A stretch of DNA of 64,000 nucleotides, from positions 43,439 to 107,438 of the forward strand of contig CACWXL010000006.1 in NCBI GenBank assembly GCA_902764825.1. Direction: 5' to 3'. This document shows, one piece after another, positions 26,691-34,952 of this stretch (positions within the stretch are counted from its first letter, which is position 1; every line of letters begins with the position of its first letter). Origin of the DNA: Oscillospiraceae bacterium (lineage in GTDB: Bacteria; Bacillota; Clostridia; Saccharofermentanales; Saccharofermentanaceae). Under the pieces are notes generated by a model. The model saw nothing but the letters and a program-made list of their open reading frames with translations. It ran no database searches and was not told where the DNA came from. The position numbers and the translations under genes were made by a program.

Positions 26691-26807
26691 TCCTTTCGAT
26701 TCTCGAAAAGGCATGCAAACAAAGCCTTACTAAAGGCGTATGGTTATGGATCACGCTGGAAATAGTTAATTAAGAAATTAAGCTACAGAAGCAGATCCTG
26801 CACGCCT
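26691..26807 (-). promoter_or_regulatory. Leader with mutually exclusive hairpins controlling rtcB-prfH
   Basis: On the minus strand, segment 1 (AGGCGT, 26807-26802, inside the leader-peptide gene) can pair with segment 2 (ACGCCT, 26739-26734), extended by GGATC (26798-26794) with GATCC (26752-26748). Segment 2 (GCCTT) can instead pair with segment 3 (AAGGC, 26728-26724), a small hairpin followed by TTTGTTTG. Segment 3 can pair with segment 4 (GCCTT, 26712-26708). Segment 4 can pair with the ribosome binding site: CCTTTTCGA-GAA-TCGAAAGG (26711-26692), 8 bp with one bulge, covering AAAGG. Thus 1:2 plus 3:4 exposes the site, and 2:3 plus 4:RBS hides it, as in erm-type translational attenuators. 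Pairings are read directly; the regulatory sign is inference. Confidence 0.7.
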
Positions 26808-26846
26808 GTTGTTTGTTGTTATTGTTGTTATTCTTTGTACTGTCAT
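26778..26846 (-). CDS. Leader peptide, 22 residues, Thr/Ile-rich
   Basis: ATG at 26846 follows GGGAGGAGGTCCTTGCA, one of the strongest ribosome binding sites in the window. The peptide has TTITTNNRR at residues 7-15, with codons ACA ACA ATA ACA ACA AAC AAC AGG CGT. It lies between the promoter at 26881-26909 and rtcB. The Arg14-Arg15 codons are RNA segment 1 of the alternative hairpins, so ribosome position on this short gene would decide the fold. It resembles attenuator peptides in size and place; no sequence homologue is claimed. Confidence 0.7.
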   Translation of the reverse strand: MTVQRITTITTNNRRAGSASVA

Positions 26847-26880
26847 TGCAAGGACCTCCTCCCGTTTGATGTTAGCGGTG

Positions 26881-26909
26881 ATTATACGCGTAGATTTTGA
26901 GAAATGCAA
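26881..26909 (-). promoter_or_regulatory. Promoter of the leader-rtcB-prfH transcript
   Basis: On the minus strand TTGCAT (26909-26904), 17 bp, TATAAT (26886-26881). The transcript would start near 26874 and carry about 190 bases before the rtcB ATG, including the leader peptide gene. Confidence 0.75.
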
Positions 26910-26950
26910 TGGGGAGTTTTTAAAGTTAAGCCCTCGTAAAAAGGCGTAAG

Positions 26951-26980
26951 AAAACCCCGAAGCGGCAACTTCGGGGTTTT
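26951..26980. terminator. Terminator-type hairpin in the divergent region
   Basis: AAAACCCCGAAG-6-CTTCGGGGTTTT, a 12-bp stem, followed on the + strand by CGTTTTTCTT. It lies upstream of the minus promoter, so it does not end rtcB; it would stop rightward read-through before the phosphatase gene. Confidence 0.65.
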
Positions 26981-27113
26981 CGTTTTTCTTCGCATGAAAG
27001 AAGTGAATTAACATTGCTTTGCAATATTATTATACCACCCAATATTCCAATTACAACTCAATGAGGTTTACACAAGTAATATTATTATTCCATCAACCAA
27101 AAAAAGGTTTTAC

Positions 27114-27812
27114 ATGATCTACGTAATCTCTGATCTTCACGGATATCCGCACGAGAAGCTCCTTGCCCTGCTGGACAAGGCGGGCTTTGGCAGGGACGAT
27201 TTCCTTTATATCTTAGGCGACGTTGTAGACCGCAACGGTGACGGCGGAGTTGAGACATTGAACTGGCTCATGTATCAGACCAATGTGCAGCTTATCCTCG
27301 GCAACCACGAATCGATGCTATTAGCTTGCGCCTTCGTGTTCGATGAGATAACCGAAAGCAGCATTGATTCACTCACCGCAGAAAAGATCGACATGCTCAC
27401 CAGATATCAGGCTGACGGCGGCGATGTCACCCTCAAAGCCATGCAGAAGCTCTCGAAAGAAAACCAGCAGGACATACTTGATTATCTTCGCGACTGCCCC
27501 TTATATGAGACCGTAAATGCAGGCGGAAAAGACTTCATCCTGGTCCATGCAGGCTTAGATAATTTCAGTCCCGAAAAGAACATCGAAGACTACACGGTCG
27601 AAGAACTTCTCTGGGCCTGGCCGGAACTCACCGATGTCTATTATAAAGACAAGATGACCGTCTTCGGTCACACTCCGACAGTATCTTTCGGCAAAGAATA
27701 CGATGGAAAGATAATAAAGACCGACACCTGGATCGACATCGATGCCGGCGCAGGATTCGGCAGAGAGCCCGTGCTGCTGAGTTTGGAGGATATGAGGGAG
27801 TTTAGGTTTTAG
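27114..27812 (+). CDS. PPP-family serine/threonine phosphatase-like metallophosphoesterase
   Basis: 232 residues. All PPP signature motifs appear in order: SDLHG (7-11), GDVVDRNGD, GNHES, HAGLDN and FGHTP. This metal-dependent fold includes protein phosphatases, diadenosine tetraphosphatases and the phosphatase half of RNA-repair Pnkp. ATG at 27114 has AAAGG 8 bases before it. It is divergent from rtcB-prfH; a role in preparing RNA ends for repair is possible but a general protein or dinucleotide phosphatase is equally likely. Confidence 0.88.
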   Translation: MIYVISDLHGYPHEKLLALLDKAGFGRDDFLYILGDVVDRNGDGGVETLNWLMYQTNVQLILGNHESMLLACAFVFDEITESSIDSLTAEKIDMLTRYQADGGDVTLKAMQKLSKENQQDILDYLRDCPLYETVNAGGKDFILVHAGLDNFSPEKNIEDYTVEELLWAWPELTDVYYKDKMTVFGHTPTVSFGKEYDGKIIKTDTWIDIDAGAGFGREPVLLSLEDMREFRF

Positions 27813-28103
27813 CCTTATTTCAGTGGCTTTTCTATCACTATCTTCATCTGGTCATTTGCCATGGCAGCCATCTACAAGGCCACGAAAAGCGTCTTCGCCT
27901 GCGCCTTCTACCACGCCTTCATCGACTCCATCGGCGCCGTCTACGACTGGAACGCTCTGTTTGATGCGTTCCCGGGTGACGTGTCTGTCAACGTGTTCCG
28001 TGCGGTATGGTTTGTAGTAGCGATTGCGATTTGGGTGTGGGGAGAGAAAAAAAGCATTTATAAGATTTGGCCAAATATATTAAAACTAACTAATTCCCAT
28101 TAA
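27813..28103 (+). pseudogene. C-terminal fragment of a CPBP-type membrane protease
   Basis: The frame in phase with the preceding gene after its stop reads YFSGFSITIFIWSFAMAAIY, then FACAFYHAFIDSIGAVYDW, then a last transmembrane helix (FRAVWFVVAIAIWVWGEKK). The AFYHAFIDSIGA segment resembles the last conserved His-x3-Asn/Asp motif of CPBP (Abi) intramembrane metalloproteases. The first two thirds, including the Glu-Glu motif, are absent and there is no ribosome binding site before the internal ATG at 27861. Most likely a remnant left by a deletion that brought the phosphatase gene next to it. Confidence 0.5.
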
Positions 28104-28183
28104 TTTAATATATAATATAAAGATACTGTAATGTATATCATTTCACGTTGATCCTGCTTTTGCCTATGAATGGAGGCAGCAAT

Positions 28184-28993
28184 ATGAATAAAAAGCATAT
28201 CTTGAAAAACTTGCACAGCATGATCCGTAATTCTGCCTTGCACTATATGAATGAATTCGTGTGGCAAGATATTGAATTAACAGAAGAATTCAAAAAGGCA
28301 TATAAACGATATCTTAAGGAAAATGGTTATGATATTGAATTTCTAGGATCCACTGCCGTTATCACGTCTCCGTCTGCAAAATTCATATTTGTACCAAACC
28401 AGTGGTTTGTTATGGCACATTATACAGTGGATGTATATGAGGAACTTAGCCTGTACAAAGAATACTTTAGGAAGGTAACCAGAAAACTAGACCGAAAATA
28501 TGATGAATATGCAAAATTATTAAGAGACAGTGCATCTTCTAGTGATCGTAATGAATTCATTTCATGTGCACGTGGTATTTTTTCATCTATTTGTTATGAC
28601 AATGAGCTCATAGAGGAGGCCGTTGCGCGTCTTTGGAGATTTGTTAACGATTATGCCTGGTGGTCTGGTCAGAAAACAATAGACAGAGGCGATTTCTATG
28701 TTTCTGTAATACTAAATATGCTTAATCTGGTTAATGCAAGCCAGAGTTACGTAGCCGATATCGTAAGTGCTTATTCAACTGACGCTGAATTACGCCATTT
28801 AGTAAATAGTATAGATTCGTTTACAATCAATATGGGGGATGTCATAGTCAATCAAGTCGATTTTTCTGATGATGAGGTTAATACAAAACAAAATCCTGAC
28901 GATTCCAAGGAAAACAAGACGATTCCTTCGCTTAAAAGAGTTCGAATCAAGATTAACGAGTCCAGCTCGTTTAAAGAAATTAATGTGAAGTGA
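28184..28993 (+). CDS. Hypothetical protein, first gene of the GHKL/SNF2 defence operon
   Basis: 269 residues from the ATG at 28184, which follows GGAGGCAGCAAT. The protein has no membrane segment. Its central part (about 60-230) is helical with many Tyr and Asp, and the C-terminus ends in a strand-rich tail VRIKINESSSFKEINV. No catalytic motif recognised. It starts a seven-gene AT-rich rightward run with tight spacing (13 bp to the helicase gene), so it is probably a subunit or regulator of the restriction-like system. Confidence 0.7.
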   Translation: MNKKHILKNLHSMIRNSALHYMNEFVWQDIELTEEFKKAYKRYLKENGYDIEFLGSTAVITSPSAKFIFVPNQWFVMAHYTVDVYEELSLYKEYFRKVTRKLDRKYDEYAKLLRDSASSSDRNEFISCARGIFSSICYDNELIEEAVARLWRFVNDYAWWSGQKTIDRGDFYVSVILNMLNLVNASQSYVADIVSAYSTDAELRHLVNSIDSFTINMGDVIVNQVDFSDDEVNTKQNPDDSKENKTIPSLKRVRIKINESSSFKEINVK

Positions 28994-29006
28994 TGGGTAG
29001 TTTTTA

Positions 29007-30902
29007 ATGCAAGGGAAATGGATTATTTATGACCATCATATAGCGATTGATGATGGAAATCATATTCTTCATCCAAATGCTAGCGAGGTGTACGAATGTA
29101 TATCTCAATCCGTTGATGGTAATTTTCCAAATCTATTGACGGATATACCTGGTATACGCTTTTCTAAAATTGGTTCTCCAATTAAATGCTGTATTTCTTC
29201 AAATAATGAAGGCGAAATAATTCTTGAAATTTATGTTATACGCAAAAACTCGAAATATCCTGTAGATATTATTTCAGGCTGTATAATAGATCATCTAATT
29301 ATAGACAATGAGTGGTTTTATTTGTGCGGCGATATTGAAGGTTTGCAGAATGCATTAAAGGACGCTTCTATAACCAATAGCGGAATCATAAATGTATCTC
29401 AATATATAGAATTAATAAGGAGAGATTACTTTTCTGAGTACAAAGATATAGAGAATATCGTTGATGGCAGCCTTGTTGTTCAAGCTCTTCAATCCAAAGG
29501 TGAGGTACCTGTTGCGCTGAAGGCAAACTTATACGAATATCAGAAGAAAGGTTTATTCTGGATGAATAGTATGCTGTCAGCAACTAAAGGATGCATTCTG
29601 GGAGACGAGATGGGACTAGGTAAGACTCTGCAGGTAATTGCTGTGTTTCAGTCTATGAAAACCAGAGGGGAAATGCCTGTACTTGTGGTTGCACCTGTTT
29701 CACTTCTGGAAAACTGGAGACGAGAATGCGAAAAATTCGCTCCTGAGCTAGATGTATATATTCATCACGGCCCTCGAAGAACCGGAAGATACAAGGATTT
29801 GATTGAACATGATGTTGTTGTTATATCGTATAATACTGCATCCAGTGACCTTTCAATGTTAAAGATGGTTAAGTGGCAGTGCACTGTTCTTGATGAAGCA
29901 CAAAATATTAAAAATCCTTACAGCGACAGAGCTAAATCAGTAAAAGCGATTGTGAGAAAAAGCAGTATAGCTGTTACCGGAACTCCTTTCGAAAATCATA
30001 TTACAGACATATGGTCCATAGTTGATTATGTAATGCCTGGCTTATTAGGCACGATTGAAACGTTTAATCATAATGTTTCAGATGATTTGTTGGGTGCGCA
30101 AAAAATCGAACCTATATTATCTCCAATTATGATAAGAAGACTTGTAAAGGATGTTGCAAATGATCTGCCGGAAAAAGTAGTTATTTCACAGCCAATAATA
30201 ATGTCGGATAGAGAGGTCTCCGAATATGAACAATTCAGAAACGACGTAATGGGAGACACTAAGTCAGGAAAAGCGATTACAATTTCTCTTTTACAGAAAC
30301 TTCGAATGTATTGTACTCATTACAGTCTGTTTAATGAGAAGATTTGCAGTGATCCAACTGTTGATTCAAATAAATATCAACGTTTATGCGAAATAGTTGA
30401 TGAAATAGTAAACAGAAACGAAAAGGTTATTGTTTTCACTTCTTATAAACGGATGTTTAATCTCTTCGAAAATGATATTCCTAAAAGATTTGGAATTAGT
30501 GTAAAAACTATAAATGGTGATACTCCGGTTGGTGAAAGGCAAAACATAGTTGATGAGTTCAATAACAAGAGAAACGCTGCAATGCTTGTACTTAATCCTA
30601 TAGCTGCAGGTACTGGACTTAATATTACTGGTGCTAACCATGTTATTCACTACAACCTTGAATGGAATCCGGCATTGGAAGACCAGTCATCCGCCAGGGC
30701 TTATAGAAGAGGTCAGGAGAAAACAGTGTTTATTTACCGGCTATATTACAAGGGGACTGTAGAGGAAGTAGTTAATGAAAGAATTGAACGAAAACGCTTA
30801 ATGGCATCATCTGCTATTGTGGGAACTGATGGTGAAAATGAGAAGAATGATATTATCAGAGCTATAGAAATGGCTCCTGAAATAAACAAGAAAGGACAAT
30901 AA
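29007..30902 (+). CDS. SNF2-family helicase-like ATPase
   Basis: 631 residues. After a specific N-terminal domain of about 165 residues, the SWI2/SNF2 motor follows: GDEMGLGKT (199-207), DEAQ (296-299), VTGTPFENH, then the second lobe with AGTGLN and QSSARAYRRGQ, the arginine-finger motif. SNF2 proteins move along double-stranded DNA and remodel bound proteins; in bacteria they often drive restriction systems. The start is taken at 29007, though its ribosome binding site is weak, suggesting coupling to the gene before. It is followed after 1 bp by the GHKL ATPase gene. Confidence 0.93.
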   Translation: MQGKWIIYDHHIAIDDGNHILHPNASEVYECISQSVDGNFPNLLTDIPGIRFSKIGSPIKCCISSNNEGEIILEIYVIRKNSKYPVDIISGCIIDHLIIDNEWFYLCGDIEGLQNALKDASITNSGIINVSQYIELIRRDYFSEYKDIENIVDGSLVVQALQSKGEVPVALKANLYEYQKKGLFWMNSMLSATKGCILGDEMGLGKTLQVIAVFQSMKTRGEMPVLVVAPVSLLENWRRECEKFAPELDVYIHHGPRRTGRYKDLIEHDVVVISYNTASSDLSMLKMVKWQCTVLDEAQNIKNPYSDRAKSVKAIVRKSSIAVTGTPFENHITDIWSIVDYVMPGLLGTIETFNHNVSDDLLGAQKIEPILSPIMIRRLVKDVANDLPEKVVISQPIIMSDREVSEYEQFRNDVMGDTKSGKAITISLLQKLRMYCTHYSLFNEKICSDPTVDSNKYQRLCEIVDEIVNRNEKVIVFTSYKRMFNLFENDIPKRFGISVKTINGDTPVGERQNIVDEFNNKRNAAMLVLNPIAAGTGLNITGANHVIHYNLEWNPALEDQSSARAYRRGQEKTVFIYRLYYKGTVEEVVNERIERKRLMASSAIVGTDGENEKNDIIRAIEMAPEINKKGQ

Positions 30903-30903
30903 T

Positions 30904-32529
30904 ATGATTACTACTCCTAAGACTTCTGAAAACGAAACCGATTTGTTGTTGCCTCCTGACCCCGAAAGAGTTGTTGAGGGCCTAAGAGATACAGGATATA
31001 ACTTTAACACAGCCATGGCCGATATTATTGATAATTCAATTGCAGCTTATGCAACGAAGATTGATATTACCATTAACCAGGATCCCCTAGGCGAAGTCAC
31101 TGTATATATTGCTGATAACGGCATTGGTATGGATTATGAAGGCCTTCAAAATGCAATGAGGTATGGTTCTAAACAAAGAAGTGATCCAAGCAGTCTTGGT
31201 AAATTTGGTCTTGGATTAAAAACAGGATCAACTGCTTTTTGCAGATGCTTGTCCGTCATTTCACGCAGCGATTCTGATAATACACTTCGAAAAGTTCAGT
31301 GGGATTTGGATTATATAGCAAAAACGAATGCCTGGAAACTGAAGAAGTTGACTCCGTCTGAAGATGAAATTGAACTATTTAATGACACTGCAGGTGCTGG
31401 TAGTGGAACCCTTGTTGTCTGGGAAACGATCGATAGGTTATTGAAGAATTATGTTAACATTGGAAGCGCTAGAACGGCTTTGAACAAGCTTCTTCAGTCG
31501 TTGCGTTTTCACATTTCCATGGTGTATCAACGTTTCCTTGATACAAATGATGAAAGAGCAAGAAACGTAGTTATAACATTAAATGGCACTCAGGTAATGC
31601 CTTGGGATCCGTTCTGTCTATCTGAAAAAGACACTGAATTGTTAGCTGATGAAATAGTAGATGTTGACATGCCAAACGGGACCTCATCTTCTTTTACAGT
31701 TCGTGCTTATATGATTCCAAGAAGAGAGAACTTCTCTACTGTTCAGGCAAGAGATGAGGCCAGAATAACTAATGATATGCAGGGTTTCTATATATATAGA
31801 GAAAATCGTCTTATTCACGAATGTGACTGGTTAGGAATGTTTTCAAAAGAACCTCACTTTTCATTGCTGCGAGTTGAGTTTTCTTTTGATCATACTTTGG
31901 ATGATTTGTTTAATGTAGATATTAAAAAATCAAGAATACTGCTTAATGAAGATCTTTATAAGCATATTAAGGAAGAAATAATGCCTTCACCAAGAAGAGC
32001 AGCTGAAGAAAGATATAGAAAAGGAACTGTTAAAGAAGTTGTCCAAAAGGGCCGCGATGCACATGAGGCCTCAAATAAAAATATCGATGAAAAGGCATCT
32101 GCTGTTGAAGAGTCAAAAGTTACAGTAACTGGCGATAACAAGGTAAAGCTTGAGAACAAGAACGGAACATTTAATCACGAAATCGTCATTCGCAACTCTG
32201 CGAAAGCGGGACAGTATCGCGTCATTCCAGTAGATACTCTGGACGATGGCCAATTGTGGAATCCTTGTATAGTAGACGGTGGAAAACACGCAGTTGAGCT
32301 TAATCAAAGCCATCCATATTATCAGAAGATTTATTATCCGATACTATCGCAAAATGTAATGGTTACCGGTATGGATGCTTTATTATGGGCGCTGGCTGAA
32401 GCTGAACTTTCTACGTTTAATTCAGAAACCAAAGAACAATTTGAGGACATGAGGATCATAGTCTCAAGGTGTCTTAAAAAGCTGATCGCTGATTTGCCTG
32501 ATCCTGAGCCGGAGGATGATGAAGAGTAA
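30904..32529 (+). CDS. MutL/MORC-like GHKL ATPase
   Basis: 541 residues. The Bergerat ATP fold is intact: N-box MADIIDNSIAAYA with Asn44, DNGIGM at 71-76 and GKFGLGLKTGS at 99-109. This is the gyrase-Hsp90-histidine kinase-MutL fold, known in bacterial restriction operons as MutL/MORC-like ATPases that act as DNA clamps. The middle (about 180-370) resembles the S5-like transducer domain, and the tail is acidic. It overlaps the HNH gene by one base (TAATG). With SNF2, HNH, methyltransferase and Vsr it matches the set described for MORC-like restriction systems. Confidence 0.9.
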   Translation: MITTPKTSENETDLLLPPDPERVVEGLRDTGYNFNTAMADIIDNSIAAYATKIDITINQDPLGEVTVYIADNGIGMDYEGLQNAMRYGSKQRSDPSSLGKFGLGLKTGSTAFCRCLSVISRSDSDNTLRKVQWDLDYIAKTNAWKLKKLTPSEDEIELFNDTAGAGSGTLVVWETIDRLLKNYVNIGSARTALNKLLQSLRFHISMVYQRFLDTNDERARNVVITLNGTQVMPWDPFCLSEKDTELLADEIVDVDMPNGTSSSFTVRAYMIPRRENFSTVQARDEARITNDMQGFYIYRENRLIHECDWLGMFSKEPHFSLLRVEFSFDHTLDDLFNVDIKKSRILLNEDLYKHIKEEIMPSPRRAAEERYRKGTVKEVVQKGRDAHEASNKNIDEKASAVEESKVTVTGDNKVKLENKNGTFNHEIVIRNSAKAGQYRVIPVDTLDDGQLWNPCIVDGGKHAVELNQSHPYYQKIYYPILSQNVMVTGMDALLWALAEAELSTFNSETKEQFEDMRIIVSRCLKKLIADLPDPEPEDDEE

Positions 32530-33368
32530 TGGATTTGCCTGCGAACGAAGTAATTAAAAACACTCTGGAGAATACTTTTGATATTCCATTCAACGTAGAG
32601 TATGAAAAGAGTTTTAGCGACTCCAATTATCATATTCGACCTGAAAACGATTACAAGAATCTGTTTGATATAACAATCAGATTTAAGAATCAATTAAGAA
32701 TTGTAATTGAAGTTGTACCGGAGAAATACGCAGCCTTTTCTATACGTGAAATGGCTTCAGCTAACATGAGTAAGAAAATGAAATTTGCTGAATATGCCAA
32801 AGAGTTGTCATTGCTTAAGGCAAAACCAGAGTTTCATATAAATGACTCTACATATAATCCACAGGCACCAGATACTTGGCCAGAGGCGTGGAACAACTAC
32901 AGTTTTAGAGTTACACGAAGTCCTATAGTTTCAGAAAATCAACAATACAACGAAGTTCAAATTGCTTGTGAATGGGCATTGATAATTTCCGGAATGTTTT
33001 TATCCTTGTTGGAAATTGAACAGAAAGAGAATACTTATCTTGAAGGCGGTTTGTCTCGAGTAGAGGTTAACCGCTATGAGAGAAATCCGATAAACAGGCA
33101 GCTGTGTCTAATTGCCAATGGGTACATATGCAAAATATGCGGTTTTGATTTTGAAAAAACATATGGGGAAATTGGTTATCATTTCATACATGTTCACCAT
33201 ATTGTCCCCGTATCAGAGTCACAAGAGGAATATGAAATTGATCCTGTAAAAGATTTGATTCCCGTTTGTCCAAATTGTCATGCGATGCTTCACAAGTCAG
33301 ATCCACCTTATACTCCGGACGAACTCAAACAAATACTATCTGAAGTGAGACAACAACATGAAAACTAA
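32529..33368 (+). CDS. HNH endonuclease
   Basis: 279 residues. The C-terminal HNH domain carries a zinc site of Cys201, Cys204, Cys247 and Cys250 (CKIC ... CPNC) around the catalytic HVHHIVPVSES (221-231) and the closing His251 and His255. The first 180 residues are a separate domain with strands FDITIRF and LRIVIEVVP, perhaps for DNA binding. It is the most likely DNA-cutting subunit of the system. It overlaps the preceding and following genes (1 and 11 bp), so its dosage is tied to the ATPase and the methyltransferase. Confidence 0.9.
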   Translation: MDLPANEVIKNTLENTFDIPFNVEYEKSFSDSNYHIRPENDYKNLFDITIRFKNQLRIVIEVVPEKYAAFSIREMASANMSKKMKFAEYAKELSLLKAKPEFHINDSTYNPQAPDTWPEAWNNYSFRVTRSPIVSENQQYNEVQIACEWALIISGMFLSLLEIEQKENTYLEGGLSRVEVNRYERNPINRQLCLIANGYICKICGFDFEKTYGEIGYHFIHVHHIVPVSESQEEYEIDPVKDLIPVCPNCHAMLHKSDPPYTPDELKQILSEVRQQHEN

Positions 33369-34521
33369 AGCGAAAATAACAACATCGGAATACATATCCA
33401 ATAAAAGAAAAAAGCTTTGCATGTCAGTAAAAGAGTTTGCCGATGCTATTGGTTTGGGATCTGACGGAGATTCGCTTGTCAGAGCTTGGGAAAAGGGTGA
33501 ATCAGAGCCTTCTCAAGAGACTTACAAGAGAATTCAGAGTTTTGCCAACAGAAAGCCGTTAGCCAAGAAAAATGAAAATCCAAAATTCAGATTTATTGAC
33601 TTGTTCGCCGGAATTGGCGGCATCCGGATACCTTTTCAGGAATTGGGCGGAGAATGCGTCTTTTCTTCTGAATGGGATAAGTTTTCACAAAAAACATATC
33701 TAATGAATTTTGGAGAGTTGCCTGCAGGTGATATAACTAAGATCGAGGCCAAAGAAATACCTGATTTTGATATTCTATTGGGAGGATTTCCTTGCCAGCC
33801 TTTTTCACAAGCCGGTTTGCATAAAGGCTTTTCTGATACAAGAGGAACACTCTTTTTTGAAATAGAGCGCATTCTTCAAGAGAAGCGTCCGAAAGCATTT
33901 CTTCTTGAAAATGTTAAGCAGTTGATCGGTCACGATGGTGGAAAAACATTGACTGTTATTATGGAGCATCTAAGAAATCTGAACTATTTCGCTGAGTATA
34001 AAGTATTACGTGCTTGCGATTTCGGGGTTCCACAGATTAGAGAGCGTATTTATATTGTTGGTCTTGATAAGGAAGTCTTTTCTATTCCAGATGATTATTC
34101 CTTTCCCTTTCCTGAACCAAGTGGAAAGAAGACTCGTGTTGGCGATATTTTAGAGAAGGAAGTTGATGAAAAATACACAATAAGTGACAGATTATGGGAT
34201 GGTCACAAAAAAAGAAAGATAGAGAATAGAAAGAACGGAAAAGGTTTTGGGTATTCACTGTTTAATGAAAACTCTGAATACACCAGTACGATTAGTGCCA
34301 GATACTATAAAGATGGTTCGGAAATCTTAATTGATCAGCCAGGCAAAAACCCCAGAAAGCTTACACCCAGAGAATGTGCAAGACTTCAGGGTTTTCCTGA
34401 AAGTTATATTATTCCGGTTTCTGATGCTCAGGCTTACAAACAATTTGGCAATTCAGTTGCTGTTCCTGTAATAAGAGCAATAGCGAAAAAGATGGACACT
34501 GAAATAACCCGATTAGAATAA
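33358..34521 (+). CDS. DNA cytosine-5 methyltransferase with N-terminal HTH
   Basis: 387 residues. Motif I FIDLFAGIGGIR (79-90), motif IV GGFPCQPFSQAG with catalytic Cys146, motif VI LLENV (182-186), motif VIII QIRERIYIVG, motif IX RLTPRECARLQGFP-like and motif X QFGNSVAVPV are all present, so the enzyme should be active. Residues about 8-65 form an XRE-type helix-turn-helix (LCMSVKEFADAIGL), as in methyltransferases that repress their own operon. It would mark host DNA against the HNH/SNF2/GHKL module. The target-recognition region (about 270-320) is short and Lys/Arg-rich. Confidence 0.94.
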   Translation: MKTKAKITTSEYISNKRKKLCMSVKEFADAIGLGSDGDSLVRAWEKGESEPSQETYKRIQSFANRKPLAKKNENPKFRFIDLFAGIGGIRIPFQELGGECVFSSEWDKFSQKTYLMNFGELPAGDITKIEAKEIPDFDILLGGFPCQPFSQAGLHKGFSDTRGTLFFEIERILQEKRPKAFLLENVKQLIGHDGGKTLTVIMEHLRNLNYFAEYKVLRACDFGVPQIRERIYIVGLDKEVFSIPDDYSFPFPEPSGKKTRVGDILEKEVDEKYTISDRLWDGHKKRKIENRKNGKGFGYSLFNENSEYTSTISARYYKDGSEILIDQPGKNPRKLTPRECARLQGFPESYIIPVSDAQAYKQFGNSVAVPVIRAIAKKMDTEITRLE

Positions 34522-34522
34522 T

Positions 34523-34942
34523 ATGAGCGATTCCTTAACACCTGAGAAGAGAAGCTGGAACATGAGCAGAATAAAGGGAAAAGACACAAAAATTGAAGTG
34601 TCTGTTAGAAGTTATCTGTTCAAGCATGGTTTTCGGTTTCGGAAAAATGACAAACGATTTCCTGGTAAACCGGATATAGTTCTTCCCAAGTATAAAGCAG
34701 TTATTTTCATCAATGGTTGTTTTTGGCATCAACATCCCAATTGCAAATTAGCATCAATACCGAAAACTAGGACAGATTTCTGGAAAGAGAAACTAAACAA
34801 AAATGTAATTAACGATAAAAAGAATATTGAAAGGCTGGAAGCTGATGGTTGGATTGTTATTGTTTTATGGGAGTGTGAAATTGAAAAGCATTTTGATGAA
34901 ACAATGAAAAAAACACTGAAAATGATAATAGAAGGAAGATGA
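34523..34942 (+). CDS. vsr: Vsr-family mismatch endonuclease
   Basis: 139 residues. Typical features: SLTPEKRSWNMSRIKGKDTKIE at the N-terminus, then RFPGKPDIVLPKYKAVIFINGCFWHQHPNC with catalytic Asp51 and His69 and zinc ligands (Cys66, His71, Cys74). Vsr nicks beside T:G mismatches that arise by deamination of 5-methylcytosine, so it follows the m5C methyltransferase gene naturally (1 bp apart). In some restriction loci Vsr-like enzymes serve as the restriction nuclease itself; both roles are possible here. Confidence 0.93.
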   Translation: MSDSLTPEKRSWNMSRIKGKDTKIEVSVRSYLFKHGFRFRKNDKRFPGKPDIVLPKYKAVIFINGCFWHQHPNCKLASIPKTRTDFWKEKLNKNVINDKKNIERLEADGWIVIVLWECEIEKHFDETMKKTLKMIIEGR

Positions 34943-34952
34943 GGCGCTTACT

